From Caballeronia novacaledonica (GTDB taxonomy: Bacteria; Pseudomonadota; Gammaproteobacteria; Burkholderiales; Burkholderiaceae), in the NCBI RefSeq assembly GCF_900258035.1, contig NZ_OGTP01000010.1, positions 154,282 through 218,281 of the forward strand: a stretch of DNA of 64,000 nt. Direction: 5' to 3'. Of the stretch, positions 24,504 through 34,302 are shown one piece after another; position 1 is the stretch's first letter, and every line of letters starts with the position of its first letter. The position numbers were made by a program, and so were the translations under genes. The notes below the pieces were generated by a model that did no database searches, was not told the DNA's origin, and saw only the letters and a list, made by a program, of their open reading frames with translations.

Positions 24504-24575
24504 CTTCCCCTCCGTGGTGACGTGACGCGCTGGGTCGTCGGTTGCAAAAAATGAAACCGTGCGGAACGGCAGCCC

Positions 24576-24779
24576 TTAGACGGGCACCTTCTTCAACATT
24601 TCGATACCAACCTGGCCCGCGGCGATCTCGCGCAGCGCGACGACGGTCGGCTTGTCGCGGCTTTCGATTTTCGGCGTGTGGCCCTGCGCGAGCTGGCGCG
24701 CGCGATACGTTGCCGCGAGCGCGAGCTCGAAGCGATTCGGGATTTGTTTCAGGCAGTCTTCGACGGTGATGCGGGCCAT
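24576..24779 (-). CDS. rpoZ: RNA polymerase omega subunit
   Basis: 67 aa, normal length for Burkholderia. [29 protein letters not shown] is diagnostic. Omega helps assembly of RNA polymerase and forms part of a ppGpp binding site, so its place between gmk and spoT is meaningful. 69 bp after gmk and 72 bp before spoT. Confidence 0.97.
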   Translation of the reverse strand: MARITVEDCLKQIPNRFELALAATYRARQLAQGHTPKIESRDKPTVVALREIAAGQVGIEMLKKVPV

Positions 24780-24848
24780 GTTTGTTTCCTTCGGAATATG
24801 GGTTTTATTCTACCTTATGTGACCGATCGACCCGGCCACTGCAGTGCG

Positions 24849-25523
24849 TCATGCCTGCGGCGTGGAGTGGATGCCGAGGTCCACGAAAAGCTGCGTATTG
24901 CGCGCGTATTGCGACGTGAAGCGCAGGCGCGTCGCGGCGACGAGACAGCGCAGTTCGGTGAGCGCGCGATCGAAGTTCTCGTTGATGACGACATACTCCG
25001 CTTCGGACGCATGCGCCATCTCGCTGCCGGCCGCGAGCAGGCGTCGCACGATCACTTTTTCGGAATCCTGGCCGCGTTTCTTGAGGCGATCTTCGAGCGC
25101 GTCGAGCGACGGCGGCAGAATGAAAATTTCCACCGCGTTGCGAAACTGCTTCTTCACCTGCTGCGCGCCCTGCCAGTCGATTTCGAGCAGCACGTCGTGG
25201 CCCTGCTTCATCTGCTCGGCGATCCACAGCTTCGACGTCGCATAGTAGTTGCCGTGCACCTCGGCGGACTCCAGAAACTCGCCCTTGTCGCGCCGCTCCA
25301 TGAACTCGTCGACGGACACGAAGTGATACTGCACGCCGTTGGTTTCCTTCGAACGCGCTTCGCGCGTCGTGTACGAAACCGACAACAGGATGTCCGCATC
25401 CTCGGCGAGCAGCGCGTTCACGAGCGTGGACTTGCCCGCGCCCGACGGCGCGACGACCATGAACAGATTGCCGGGATAGATGCCCGTGTAATGGCTATGC
25501 GAGCGGTGTGTGGTATTCGGCAT
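24849..25523 (-). CDS. gmk: guanylate kinase
   Basis: 224 aa; phosphorylates GMP to GDP. P-loop [10 protein letters not shown] near residue 24, the GMP-binding SYTTREAR and [16 protein letters not shown] parts, and the [12 protein letters not shown] segment are all present. The first ~17 residues ([16 protein letters not shown]) are a variable lead. Second gene of the leftward run, 9 bp after yicC, therefore co-transcribed. Confidence 0.97.
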   Translation of the reverse strand: MPNTTHRSHSHYTGIYPGNLFMVVAPSGAGKSTLVNALLAEDADILLSVSYTTREARSKETNGVQYHFVSVDEFMERRDKGEFLESAEVHGNYYATSKLWIAEQMKQGHDVLLEIDWQGAQQVKKQFRNAVEIFILPPSLDALEDRLKKRGQDSEKVIVRRLLAAGSEMAHASEAEYVVINENFDRALTELRCLVAATRLRFTSQYARNTQLFVDLGIHSTPQA

Positions 25524-25532
25524 GATGTTGCG

Positions 25533-26483
25533 TTACTCCAGATTCTGTACTTGCTCGCGCATCTGCTCGATGAGCAGCTTGAGCGTCATCGATGCGTCCG
25601 CGAGTTCCTTCGCGGCCGCCTTCGAGCCGAGCGTGTTCGCTTCGCGGTTCAGCTCCTGCATCATGAAGTCGAGCCGCTTGCCGACCTTGCCGCCCTTTTG
25701 CAGCACGTGGCGCGTTTCGTTCAGATGCGCGGTGAGACGCTGCAATTCTTCCGCGATGTCGATGCGGATGCCGTACATCGTCACTTCCTGACGGATGCGC
25801 TCGGCGATTTCTTCGCGCGGCACGCTCGTCGTGATGGCCGCGCCGCCTTCGGTGGTCGCGATGCCGAGCGCGTCCTGCAGACGCTCGACGATCTTCTGCT
25901 GATGCTTCGCGATGAGTTCCGGCACGAGCGGCGTGATGCGCGCGACGATGGCTTCCATTTCCGTCACGTTCTCGATGAGCACGCGGCCGAGCGCCGCGCC
26001 TTCACGCGCGCGCACTTCGATGAGATCGGCGATCGCCTGCTTGCCGCACGCGAGCACCGCTTCGCGCAGCGTTTCCTGCGACACCGCGCTTTCCGCGAGC
26101 ACGCCGGGCCAGCGCAGGATTTCGCCGGTGCGCATGCGTTCGGAATCGGGGAAGACGTCGAGCACGGCGCGTTCGAGCGTGGCGAGCTGCGTGAGCGCCT
26201 CGCGATTGAGCGCGCCCGCGTTCGCCGTCTGCTCGACGCGATTCAGGTTGATGCGGATATCGACCTTGCCGCGCGAGAGCTTCGTCATGAGCATTTCGCG
26301 CAATTGCGGCTCGGTCGCGCGCACGTCTTCGGGCATGCGGAAATTCAGATCGAGAAAGCGCGAATTCACCGTGCGCAATTCCACCGATACACCGACGCCC
26401 GAACCGCCCGCGCCATTGGGACCCGCGCCATCCGCGACGACTTCGCGCGTCGCGCTGGCATAGCCTGTCATGCTGTAGATCAT
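25533..26483 (-). CDS. yicC: YicC-family endoribonuclease
   Basis: 316 aa. MIYSMTGYASATRE start, VELRTVNSRFLDLNFRMPE, and the conserved end GKRLDFMMQELNREANTLGSK...LIEQMREQVQN define the family; E. coli YicC has been shown to be a ribonuclease acting on the small RNA RyhB. ATG 26483 is preferred over an upstream ATG at 26510. Divergent from rph across ~240 bp that should hold promoters for both runs. Confidence 0.93.
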   Translation of the reverse strand: MIYSMTGYASATREVVADGAGPNGAGGSGVGVSVELRTVNSRFLDLNFRMPEDVRATEPQLREMLMTKLSRGKVDIRINLNRVEQTANAGALNREALTQLATLERAVLDVFPDSERMRTGEILRWPGVLAESAVSQETLREAVLACGKQAIADLIEVRAREGAALGRVLIENVTEMEAIVARITPLVPELIAKHQQKIVERLQDALGIATTEGGAAITTSVPREEIAERIRQEVTMYGIRIDIAEELQRLTAHLNETRHVLQKGGKVGKRLDFMMQELNREANTLGSKAAAKELADASMTLKLLIEQMREQVQNLE

Positions 26484-26721
26484 GGTACGTCTCGCGATAT
26501 GCGCCTTCATTGCGAAGGCCGATTCACCGAAACGCCCGGCGCTCTTTGAAGTGCTTTGGGATGGGCACGCGTTTGGCCGCCGGGCGAGGAATCCGCATTA
26601 TCCCATTTTTGTCGCGAAGCCCGCCCGGACGGCGCGTGCGCGAGCGACGCCGCATTGTGATTGACGATAAAATCGTCGGGTTCCGCCGGGTTTTCCCGCT
26701 CAATTCTCTCGAACACACTCC

Positions 26722-27480
26722 ATGACCGACTCTCCCCTGCTGAAGCCTTCTCCTCCGCGCCCGAGCGGCCGCCGCGCGAACCAGTTGCGCGACGTGCGCA
26801 TCACGCGCAATTACACGAAGCACGCGGAAGGCTCGGTGCTTGTCGAATTCGGCGATACCAAGGTGATCTGCACGGCGAGCGTCGCCGAGCGCGTGCCCGA
26901 GTTTCTGCGCGGACGCGAGCAAGGCTGGCTCACCGCCGAATACGGCATGCTGCCGCGCGCGACGCACACGCGCAGCGACCGCGAAGCCGCGCGCGGCAAG
27001 CAGACGGGCCGCACGCAGGAAATCCAGCGGCTGATCGGCCGCGCGCTGCGCTCGGTGTTCGACCTGAACGTGCTCGGCGCGCGCACGCTGCATATCGATT
27101 GCGACGTGATCCAGGCCGACGGCGGCACGCGCACGGCGAGCATCACGGGCGCGTTCGTCGCCGCGCACGACGCGATCGGCAAGCTGCTCGCGGCCGGCAA
27201 GATCGCGAAGACGCCGGTCAAGGACTTCGTCGCGGCGATCTCGGTCGGCATTTTCGAAGGCGCGCCCGTGCTCGATCTCGACTACGACGAAGACTCGCAG
27301 TGCGACACCGACATGAACGTCGTGATGACGGGCGCGGGCGGGTTCGTCGAAGTTCAGGGCACGGCGGAAGGCGCGCCCTTCACGCGCGACGAGATGAACG
27401 AGCTGATCGCGCTCGCCGACAGCGGCATCAAGGCGCTGATCCTGAAGCAGAAGGAAGCACTGGGGATTCATGGTGTCTGA
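26722..27480 (+). CDS. rph: ribonuclease PH
   Basis: 252-aa phosphate-dependent 3'-5' exoribonuclease that trims tRNA 3' ends. Motifs: [50 protein letters not shown] and [18 protein letters not shown]. Length and the C-terminal part are complete, unlike the frameshifted gene of E. coli K-12. The next gene overlaps its last 11 nt. Confidence 0.97.
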   Translation: MTDSPLLKPSPPRPSGRRANQLRDVRITRNYTKHAEGSVLVEFGDTKVICTASVAERVPEFLRGREQGWLTAEYGMLPRATHTRSDREAARGKQTGRTQEIQRLIGRALRSVFDLNVLGARTLHIDCDVIQADGGTRTASITGAFVAAHDAIGKLLAAGKIAKTPVKDFVAAISVGIFEGAPVLDLDYDEDSQCDTDMNVVMTGAGGFVEVQGTAEGAPFTRDEMNELIALADSGIKALILKQKEALGIHGV

Positions 27481-28090
27481 CGCACAGGGTCTGGGCCGCG
27501 TGGTGCTCGCGTCGAACAACGCGGGCAAGCTGCGCGAATTCGCATCGCTGCTGGACGCGGCGGGCATCGAACTGATCGCGCAAGGCGAGCTCGGCGTGCC
27601 CGAAGCGCCGGAGCCGCACGTGACGTTCGTCGAGAACGCGCTGGCGAAGGCGCGGCATGCGGCGACGCTCACCGGACTGCCCGCGCTCGCCGACGATTCC
27701 GGCCTGTGCGTGCGCGCACTGAACGGCGCGCCGGGCGTGTATTCGGCGCGCTATGCGTCGATGAACGGCGGCGCGAAGAGCGATGCGGCGAACAACGCCC
27801 GGCTCGTCGCCGATCTCGCCGGTCAAGCGGATCGCCGCGCGTACTACTTCTGCGTGCTCGTGCTCGTGCGTCACGCTGACGATCCCGAGCCGCTCGTCGC
27901 GGAAGGCCGCTGGCATGGCGAAGTGATCGACGTCCCGCGCGGCGCGAACGGCTTCGGCTACGATCCGCACTTTTTCCTGCCGGCGCTCAACGCGAGCGCC
28001 GCCGAGCTCGATCCGGCGCGCAAGAACGCGCTGAGCCATCGCGCGCTCGCGCTGCGCGAACTGCTGCAACGACTGAAGGAACTTGCGTGA
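27470..28090 (+). CDS. rdgB: dITP/XTP pyrophosphatase
   Basis: 206 aa; removes non-canonical purine nucleoside triphosphates. [18 protein letters not shown] at the start, [25 protein letters not shown] in the middle, and [12 protein letters not shown] and [12 protein letters not shown] at the end are the family signature. Starts inside the end of rph, and its own stop overlaps the start of hemW as GTGA, so the three genes are translated in a chain. Confidence 0.96.
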   Translation: MVSDAQGLGRVVLASNNAGKLREFASLLDAAGIELIAQGELGVPEAPEPHVTFVENALAKARHAATLTGLPALADDSGLCVRALNGAPGVYSARYASMNGGAKSDAANNARLVADLAGQADRRAYYFCVLVLVRHADDPEPLVAEGRWHGEVIDVPRGANGFGYDPHFFLPALNASAAELDPARKNALSHRALALRELLQRLKELA

Positions 28091-29310
28091 GCGCCGGACC
28101 GAAGACGATCAACGTGGTGAAGGCTTTCACGTCGCCGGGAAGCATCCGGCTGACGTCGTTGCCGCCGCTCTCGCTGTATGTGCATTTTCCGTGGTGCGTG
28201 CGCAAGTGCCCGTATTGCGACTTCAACTCGCATGAGTGGAAGGACGACACGTTCCCCGAGGAACGCTATCTCGACGCCTTGCGCGCCGATCTCGAAAGCG
28301 CGTTGCCGCTCGTGTGGGGACGGCAGGTGCATACGATCTTCATCGGCGGCGGCACGCCATCGCTGCTGTCGGCCAAAGGTCTGGACCGGCTGCTCTCCGA
28401 TGCGCGCGCGTTGCTGCCCATCGACGCCGACGCCGAGATCACGCTCGAAGCCAATCCCGGCACGTTCGAAGCCGCGAAATTCGCGTCGTTCCGCGCGAGC
28501 GGCGTGAACCGTCTGTCGATCGGAATTCAGAGCTTCAACGAGGCGCATCTGAAGGCGCTCGGCCGCATCCACGACGCGACGCAGGCGAAGAAAGCCGTCG
28601 AAATCGCCGCGAAGCATTTCGACAACTTCAATCTCGATCTGATGTTCGCGCTGCCGCAGCAATCGCTCGACGAATGCAGGCACGACATCGACACGGCCAT
28701 TTCCTTCGCGCCGCCGCATCTGTCGCTGTATCACCTGACGATGGAGCCGAACACGCTTTTCGCCAAGTACCCGCCCGCCCTGCCCGACGACGACGCCTCC
28801 GCCGACATGCAGGACTGGATTCACGAACGCACGCGTGACGCCGGTTACGCGCGATACGAAGTGTCGGCGTATGCGAAGCCGCATCGGCAGAGCCGCCACA
28901 ATCTGAACTACTGGCGTTTCGGTGACTATCTCGGCATCGGCGCGGGCGCGCATACGAAGCTGTCGTTTCCGTCGAAGATTCTGCGTCAGGCGCGCTTCAA
29001 GCATCCGGCGACGTACATGGATCACGCGCTCTCGCCCGCCGAAACCGCAATCCAGGAAGAACGCGAGGTCGGCCCGCGCGATCTGCCGTTCGAATTCATG
29101 CTGAACACGCTGCGTCTCGTCGAAGGCTTTCCGGTGCATGCGTTCGTCGAGCGCACGGGTTTGTCGCTGTCGGCAATCGAACCCGCGCTCGTCGACGCGG
29201 AGAAGCGCGGGCTCATCACGCGCGATGTCGAGCGCATTGCGCCGACCGAACTCGGCCAGCGCTTTCTCAACGATCTGCAGGAGCTGTTCTTGAAGGATCC
29301 GCACAATTGA
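28087..29310 (+). CDS. hemW: radical SAM protein HemW (coproporphyrinogen oxidase-like)
   Basis: 407 aa. The 4Fe-4S cluster motif is WCVRKCPYCDF (CxxxCxxC) near residue 37; FIGGGTPSLLS, TLEANPGTFE and GVNRLSIGIQSFN follow. HemW proteins share the HemN fold but act as heme chaperones rather than oxidases; the CxxxCxxCxF form with Phe after the last Cys (here Phe) fits HemW. Start GTG 28087 overlaps the rdgB stop. The C-terminal part has a HemN_C winged-helix-like domain (FEFMLNTLRLVEGFP). Confidence 0.92.
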   Translation: MSAGPKTINVVKAFTSPGSIRLTSLPPLSLYVHFPWCVRKCPYCDFNSHEWKDDTFPEERYLDALRADLESALPLVWGRQVHTIFIGGGTPSLLSAKGLDRLLSDARALLPIDADAEITLEANPGTFEAAKFASFRASGVNRLSIGIQSFNEAHLKALGRIHDATQAKKAVEIAAKHFDNFNLDLMFALPQQSLDECRHDIDTAISFAPPHLSLYHLTMEPNTLFAKYPPALPDDDASADMQDWIHERTRDAGYARYEVSAYAKPHRQSRHNLNYWRFGDYLGIGAGAHTKLSFPSKILRQARFKHPATYMDHALSPAETAIQEEREVGPRDLPFEFMLNTLRLVEGFPVHAFVERTGLSLSAIEPALVDAEKRGLITRDVERIAPTELGQRFLNDLQELFLKDPHN

Positions 29311-30530
29311 GCGCACCGACGATGGCGCCGGACCCGGTGATGCGGCATCGCCCGTTCGCGCTTTTCTGGACCGCGCGGGTGATGTCGTCGGTGGCGTTTC
29401 AGATGATGTCGGTCGCGATCGGATGGCAGGTCTATTCGATCACGCATAGCGCGTATGCGCTCGGTCTCGTCGGCCTGGCGCAGTTTCTGCCGATGTTCGT
29501 GCTGACGCTCGTGGTCGGGCACGTCGCGGATCGTTACGACAGGCGCACGATCGCGTACGTGTGCCAGTCGATCGAGGGCGTGGCCGCGTTCGTGCTGTGT
29601 CTCGGCGCATGGCACGGCTGGCACGACGTGGCGCCGATCTACGCGATCGCCGCGATCACCGGCGCGGCGCGCGCGTTCGAATCGCCTTCGATGGCCGCGC
29701 TCCTGCCGAATCTCGTCGCGCGCAATCAGTTGCAGCATGCGAGCGCATGGTCGACGTCCGCGAACCAGACCGCGCAAATCCTCGGGCCGGCGATGGGCGG
29801 CGTACTCTACGGGCTCGGCGCGCTGACTGTGTACGGCGCGGTGACCGTGGCGTTCTTCGTCGCTGCGTGCGCGGTGGCCGCGATCAAGATCGACGAAGCG
29901 GTGCGCATGCGTGCGCCGCTGTCGCTGGAGGCGCTCTTTTCCGGCATCGGCTTCATTCGCAGCAAGCCGGTGATTCTCGGCGCGCTGTCGCTCGATCTCT
30001 TCGCGGTGCTGCTCGGCGGCGCGACCGCGCTTCTGCCGGTGTACGCGCACGACATCCTGCACACCGGGCCGTGGGGACTCGGAATTCTGCGCGCGGCGCC
30101 TGCGGTCGGCGCGCTCGCCGGATCGATCTGGCTCGCGCATTTTCCGTTGCGGCAGCGCGCGGGCAATGCGCTGTTCGGCGGCGTGATCGCGTTTGGCATC
30201 GCGACCATCGTGTTCGGGCTGTCGCGCAATATCTATGTGTCGCTCGTCGCGCTTGCGGCGCTGGGGGCGTCGGATGTGATCAGCGTCGTCGTGCGCATGT
30301 CGCTCGTGCAGTTGCAGACGCCCGATGAAATGCGCGGGCGCGTCGGCGCGATCAATTCGCTGTTCATCGGGACGTCGAACCAGCTCGGCGAGTTCGAATC
30401 GGGGATGACGGCGGGACTGTTCGGTGCGGTGCCGGCGGTGCTGATCGGCGGGATCGGGACGATTGTCGTCGCGATGTTGTGGATGCGGCTTTTTCCCGCG
30501 CTCAAGGCGACGAAATCGCTCGAAGGTTGA
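29307..30530 (+). CDS. MFS transporter, EntS-like (MFS_3)
   Basis: 407 aa with 11-12 hydrophobic segments. FALFWTARVMSSVAFQMMSVAIGWQVY and the GHVADRYDRRTI loop between segments 2 and 3 are typical of the MFS_3/EntS group of exporters. The substrate cannot be told. Start TTG 29307 overlaps the hemW stop and has AAGGA ~9 nt before it; ATG 29322 is the alternative without a clear ribosome site. Last gene of the rph-rdgB-hemW run, so probably transcribed with it. Confidence 0.85.
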   Translation: MSAPTMAPDPVMRHRPFALFWTARVMSSVAFQMMSVAIGWQVYSITHSAYALGLVGLAQFLPMFVLTLVVGHVADRYDRRTIAYVCQSIEGVAAFVLCLGAWHGWHDVAPIYAIAAITGAARAFESPSMAALLPNLVARNQLQHASAWSTSANQTAQILGPAMGGVLYGLGALTVYGAVTVAFFVAACAVAAIKIDEAVRMRAPLSLEALFSGIGFIRSKPVILGALSLDLFAVLLGGATALLPVYAHDILHTGPWGLGILRAAPAVGALAGSIWLAHFPLRQRAGNALFGGVIAFGIATIVFGLSRNIYVSLVALAALGASDVISVVVRMSLVQLQTPDEMRGRVGAINSLFIGTSNQLGEFESGMTAGLFGAVPAVLIGGIGTIVVAMLWMRLFPALKATKSLEG

Positions 30531-30575
30531 ACGTTTCTGAACCGCGATGAGTTGCGCTACAATACGCGCCTTGCT

Positions 30576-30665
30576 GGAGGTGTGGCCGAGCGGTTTAAGG
30601 CACCGGTCTTGAAAACCGGCGAAGGAGTGATCCTTCCGTGAGTTCGAATCTCACCGCCTCCGCCA
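30576..30665 (+). tRNA. tRNA-Ser(TGA)
   Basis: 90 nt with CCA. Acceptor GGAGGTG / CGCCTCC, long variable arm (GAAGGAGTGATCCTTC), anticodon loop CTTGAAA (TGA), T-loop TTCGAAT. Confidence 0.97.
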
Positions 30666-31052
30666 GAACGCCTATCCCCGCTTGTCCCCTTCCGTCTGAA
30701 ACAATCCCGAAACGCTCGCCAGATAATGCTTTCAGCCCGAAAGTCGCCTCGCTAGTTCTCCGACTTCATCGCCCGTAATCCGGTTCAGTCGTGATTTTTA
30801 TAGGGGCGTGTACCAAAGAGGTCGAGGGCATCGGCACGCAATTCTGACGGCGGCGCGATCGGGCGAGATCGACAAGAAGCGCGCTATCTGGTCGATACCG
30901 GCCGAGCAGGCCGCGTTCGCGCTCGTTGAAGCGCTTGAATCCCAGGCTGCGACCTGATTTTTCCAAGCCCGCGCGCAGGCGGCATGATGTTGCCCGATCT
31001 GATGCGGCGCCGCACGGCTTCCGCTCGAAGTTCGCGACTGACAGACGACGAA
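30666..31052. other. Intergenic region without a supported gene
   Basis: Frames on both strands (for example 30766-31056 minus) have no ribosome site or known domain. It may contain decayed coding sequence because the minus strand keeps long open frames, but all Burkholderia DNA does so. Confidence 0.3.
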
Positions 31053-31178
31053 TCACTCACGCGAGGGAAGCCGCCATGCCCGGTCGACCTTCCGCACTTC
31101 ATGAGCGGGCATGAGCGCGCGATGCCATCCGCCGATCAATGGCACGTAGTAGGAATATCCCCATTCGGGAAACGACAT
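31053..31178 (-). CDS. possible 41-aa small protein
   Basis: ATG 31178 is preceded by a near-perfect GGAGGTGA ribosome site. The product MSFPEWGYSYYVPLIGGWHR... is aromatic and basic, ending in WRLPSRE. Not recognised. It could be a small protein or the start of a decayed longer gene, since no downstream frame joins it clearly. Confidence 0.35.
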   Translation of the reverse strand: MSFPEWGYSYYVPLIGGWHRALMPAHEVRKVDRAWRLPSRE

Positions 31179-31385
31179 GTCACCTCCGTTCACTCGCGGA
31201 GCGACATGAATATCATGGAATCCTAATCTGCTTAATACCGTTACACAGAAAAGCACATCGGCTTCGGGCGGTTCTCCGTGTCCGGGAGCCCTTGGCCATC
31301 GTCCCCTTCGCCAAAAAAATCGAAGTGAACACAATGCCCCGAACACCATCTAACCGCCTCATCCATAACAACGCGGAGAACCGCC

Positions 31386-31703
31386 ATGAAGCCAGGCCGC
31401 ATCATGCCCATCCTCTTCGGCTGCCTCGCCGCCGTAAGCCTGCCGGCACAAGCCCAGCCTCAAGCCAACGCGCAATGGCGCGCGACCGAAGCAACGCTCT
31501 TCGACCTGATACAGAACGGTTATGGAATCGTCGCGGTGACGAGCGTAGCCGCACGCAGCACCGGTCTTCCGGAAGACACGTACGTGCTTCAGAAAACCAA
31601 CAGCCTCTATCGTTGCGTGGAGACGCGCGCGGCTGAAACAGGCACGGTTCGATCCGCCGCGCCGATACGCTGCGCGGAACTGGTCAAGCCGTACACCGAC
31701 TGA
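31386..31703 (+). CDS. secreted hypothetical protein, 105 aa
   Basis: Signal peptide MKPGRIMPILFGCLAAVSLPAQAQ; mature part of ~80 residues with WRATEATLFDLIQNGYGIVAVTSVA, then LQKTNSLYRCVET and IRCAELVK, with two Cys that may pair in the periplasm. GCGGAG lies 7 nt before the ATG. Similar small exported proteins are common in Burkholderiaceae without known function. Confidence 0.7.
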   Translation: MKPGRIMPILFGCLAAVSLPAQAQPQANAQWRATEATLFDLIQNGYGIVAVTSVAARSTGLPEDTYVLQKTNSLYRCVETRAAETGTVRSAAPIRCAELVKPYTD

Positions 31704-31727
31704 AAAGCGGCAAGCGCCGCCTTTCGA

Positions 31728-31898
31728 TCAATTGTCGTCGGACCGGACGGGCGGACGAACGTGCGGAACCGGCTCCGCCTTGTCCGCATCCGGCTTTGGC
31801 GCGGCGCGCCTGGATTCGCTTTTCGCATGCGGCGCGGCAACCGGTTGCGTTTCCCGTGCGGGCGCACCCGCCGGCGCCGGATGGTTCTTGCGTGACAT
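31728..31898 (-). CDS. 56-aa basic, Pro/Ala-rich small protein
   Basis: ATG 31898 behind GGGAGA at 8 nt; stop at 31728-31730. The product starts MSRKNHPAPAGAPARETQPV and ends PPVRSDDN: low complexity, probably disordered, with no membrane part. It is followed upstream (to the right) by another small gene on the same strand. Function unknown. Confidence 0.5.
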   Translation of the reverse strand: MSRKNHPAPAGAPARETQPVAAPHAKSESRRAAPKPDADKAEPVPHVRPPVRSDDN

Positions 31899-31946
31899 GG
31901 CATTCTCCCGAAAACCGGGGACATCCCCTGTCTACATTAGCACCGT

Positions 31947-32105
31947 TCAGCCAACCGGCGCCTCGCCCTCGCCCGACTGCTTGCCGGGCCTGTCGTTCGG
32001 ACCCTGCTTGCGGTTCTCATCGTCGCGCTCCGGCAGCTTGCTTTTCTCGTTGTCGCTGTGTTCCGTGGTCTGGCCGTCTTCCGGACGATTCGTTTCGCTG
32101 TTCAT
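31947..32105 (-). CDS. 52-aa acidic disordered small protein
   Basis: ATG 32105 has an excellent AGGAGGG ribosome site 5 nt away; stop at 31947-31949. The product (MNSETNRPEDGQTTEHSDNE ... GKQSGEGEAPVG) has almost no hydrophobic residues and must be disordered and soluble. It and the basic neighbour to the left are 48 bp apart and probably co-transcribed. Such small hydrophilic proteins are often stress-induced; that is only a guess here. Confidence 0.55.
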   Translation of the reverse strand: MNSETNRPEDGQTTEHSDNEKSKLPERDDENRKQGPNDRPGKQSGEGEAPVG

Positions 32106-32246
32106 GGCGCCCTCCTGAAATGCTTTCGAATGAAAACATAATCAGCAAATCCCGCGCCCGAACGCGCGCCAGCGCACGCATTCGTTCCGCCGCCGAACCG
32201 TGGAGCGCCTACTATTAAGGTAACGCCAGTTTCGCCATTGCCTGCG

Positions 32247-32723
32247 ATGTCCGCGTCACGTTCCTGCATCACCCTTGCGCTTGTCGGTGTATTCGCGATG
32301 AGCGCCTGCACCATCACCCCGCCGCCCAGCGTCGTGGCCGCGCGCGCCGCCGCGCCGGCCGTGTCTGCGCCGACGCTCGACGAATACAAGGCACGCATCG
32401 CCCAGCGCATCTTCGAGCGCAATCCCTCGCTCGTGCTGAAAGGCACGCCGCAAGCCATGCTGCGCTCGTTCGTGCTCGTGTCCTTCACGGTCGATCGCGG
32501 CGGACGGCTCGTCGATTCGTCGGTGTATCGCACAAACGGCGACGACGACGCCGAAGCCACCGCGCTCGCCTCGCTGCGACGCGCATCGCCGCTGCCCGCG
32601 CCGCCCGCGCGTCTCCTGAACGGCAAAGGTCAACTCGAACTGTTCGAAGGATGGATGTTCAACGACAACGGCCAGTTCCAGTTGCAAACCTCACACTCGC
32701 CGCAGGCGACGACCATCGATTGA
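32247..32723 (+). CDS. lipoprotein with TonB C-terminal-like domain
   Basis: 158 aa. Lipoprotein signal with FAMSAC lipobox, Pro/Ala-rich linker (TPPPSVVAARAAAP), then about 100 residues with the TonB_C pattern: SFVLVSFTVDRGGRLVDSSVYRTNGDDDAEATALASLRRASPLP and a terminal strand. It lacks the N-terminal membrane helix of true TonB, so it is probably not an energy transducer. ATG 32247 chosen because it places the lipobox correctly. Confidence 0.75.
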   Translation: MSASRSCITLALVGVFAMSACTITPPPSVVAARAAAPAVSAPTLDEYKARIAQRIFERNPSLVLKGTPQAMLRSFVLVSFTVDRGGRLVDSSVYRTNGDDDAEATALASLRRASPLPAPPARLLNGKGQLELFEGWMFNDNGQFQLQTSHSPQATTID

Positions 32724-32979
32724 TTGGCGCCCGCCCAGCACGCTCGTTATAATTTTTTGCACCCCTGCCGGACCCGCTTCCGGCGCGGCCTTCGTCTCGC
32801 GCCCACCCCGCGCGTCGCGCGAAGCGCCTGAGCGCAGCCCGGCTGCGCCGCGACATCACGCGCTACTCGCGCCGTCAAAGCTGGCTTTCCCGCCATCGCA
32901 TCGCAATTCCTACATAAAACTTACGCACGTCAAGCGACGGCATCGTCCGGCAACACGACAACGCAACAACGGAGACATC

Positions 32980-34284
32980 ATGTCCTCACCCTCGCTTTCC
33001 GCCGCCAATCCCGGCGACGGATCCCAAAGCGCTTCTCGCGTCATTTTCGCGAGCTTCATCGGCACCGCGATCGAGTTTTACGACTTTTATGTCTACGCAA
33101 CCGCCGCCGCGCTCGTCATCGGACCGGTGTTTTTTCCGCACGACTCGCCCGCCGCGCAAGCGCTCTCCGCCTTCGTCACGTTCGGCATCGCGTTCTTTGC
33201 GCGGCCCATCGGCTCGTTCATCTTCGGTCACTTCGGCGACCGCATCGGCCGCAAATCCACGCTCGTCGCCTCGTTGCTCGTGATGGGCGTCTCGACGACG
33301 CTCATCGGCTTCGTGCCCGGCTACGATTCGATCGGCAGCCTCGCGCCGATCCTCCTGTGCGTGCTGCGCTTCGGGCAAGGCATCGGGCTCGGCGGCGAAT
33401 GGGGCGGCGCCGCGCTGCTCGCGACCGAATACGCGCCGAAAGGCAAGCGCGGTCTTTTCGGGATGTTTCCGCAGCTCGGGCCTTCGATCGGCTTTCTCGC
33501 GTCGAACGGCCTCTTCTTCGGTCTCGCGCTGTCGCTCTCCGACGAACAGTTCCGAAGCTGGGGCTGGCGCGTGCCGTTCATCGTCAGCGCCGTGCTGGTC
33601 GCGCTCGGCCTCTACGTGCGCCTGAAAATCGCGGAGACGCCGGCGTTTCGCGCGGCCGTGGAACGCAAGGAGCGCGTGAAGGTGCCGGTCGCGACACTGC
33701 TGTCCAGCCATCTCGTGCCGACACTGCTCGGCGCGTTCGCGATGGTCGTCTGCTACACGCTCTTCTACATCTCGACGGTGTTCTCGCTGTCCTACGGCGT
33801 CGCCAAGCTGCATTTCGCGCGCGAAACGTTTCTCGGACTGCTGTGCTTCGCCGTGCTCTTCATGGCGATCGCCACGCCGATTTCCGCGATCGCGAGCGAC
33901 CGCTTCGGACGCAGGCCCGTGCTGATCGTCGGCTGCCTGCTCGCGATTCTGTCCGGCTTCGCGATGGCTCCGCTTCTCGGCAGCGGCGACACCATCCAAG
34001 TCGCGCTCTTCCTCACGATCGAGCTGTTCCTGATGGGCGTGACCTTCGCGCCGATGGGCGCCCTGCTGCCCGAGCTCTTCCCGACCAACGTGCGCTACAC
34101 GGGCGCGGGCGTCGCGTACAACCTCGGCGGGATTCTGGGTGCGTCGGTCGCGCCTTACATCGCGCAACTGCTCGCCAATCGCGGCGGGCTGACGTGGGTG
34201 GGCGGCTATGTGTCGGCGGCGGCGGCGGTGAGCCTGATCGCCGTGCTGTGCATGCGCGAGACGCGCAACATCGCACTGGAATGA
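32980..34284 (+). CDS. MFS transporter, metabolite:H+ symporter (MHS) family
   Basis: 434 aa, twelve predicted membrane segments. ASFIGTAIEFYDFYVYATAAALV, GHFGDRIGRKSTLV (loop 2-3) and RFGQGIGLGGEWGGAALL are the marks of the MHS group (ProP, KgtP, ShiA). Substrates are usually small organic acids or osmolytes; not decided here. ATG is preceded by CGGAGACATC. Stands alone, convergent with opgC, 18 bp between stops. A 256-bp gap precedes it, with the promoter. Confidence 0.88.
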   Translation: MSSPSLSAANPGDGSQSASRVIFASFIGTAIEFYDFYVYATAAALVIGPVFFPHDSPAAQALSAFVTFGIAFFARPIGSFIFGHFGDRIGRKSTLVASLLVMGVSTTLIGFVPGYDSIGSLAPILLCVLRFGQGIGLGGEWGGAALLATEYAPKGKRGLFGMFPQLGPSIGFLASNGLFFGLALSLSDEQFRSWGWRVPFIVSAVLVALGLYVRLKIAETPAFRAAVERKERVKVPVATLLSSHLVPTLLGAFAMVVCYTLFYISTVFSLSYGVAKLHFARETFLGLLCFAVLFMAIATPISAIASDRFGRRPVLIVGCLLAILSGFAMAPLLGSGDTIQVALFLTIELFLMGVTFAPMGALLPELFPTNVRYTGAGVAYNLGGILGASVAPYIAQLLANRGGLTWVGGYVSAAAAVSLIAVLCMRETRNIALE

Positions 34285-34302
34285 GCGCGGAAAACTGCGC
34301 GC

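Noticed and set aside
22158..24554. 798-codon open frame antisense to spoT
   Set aside because: It mirrors spoT exactly, has no recognisable domain and an Arg/His/Asp-rich composition typical of the antisense strand in GC-rich DNA.
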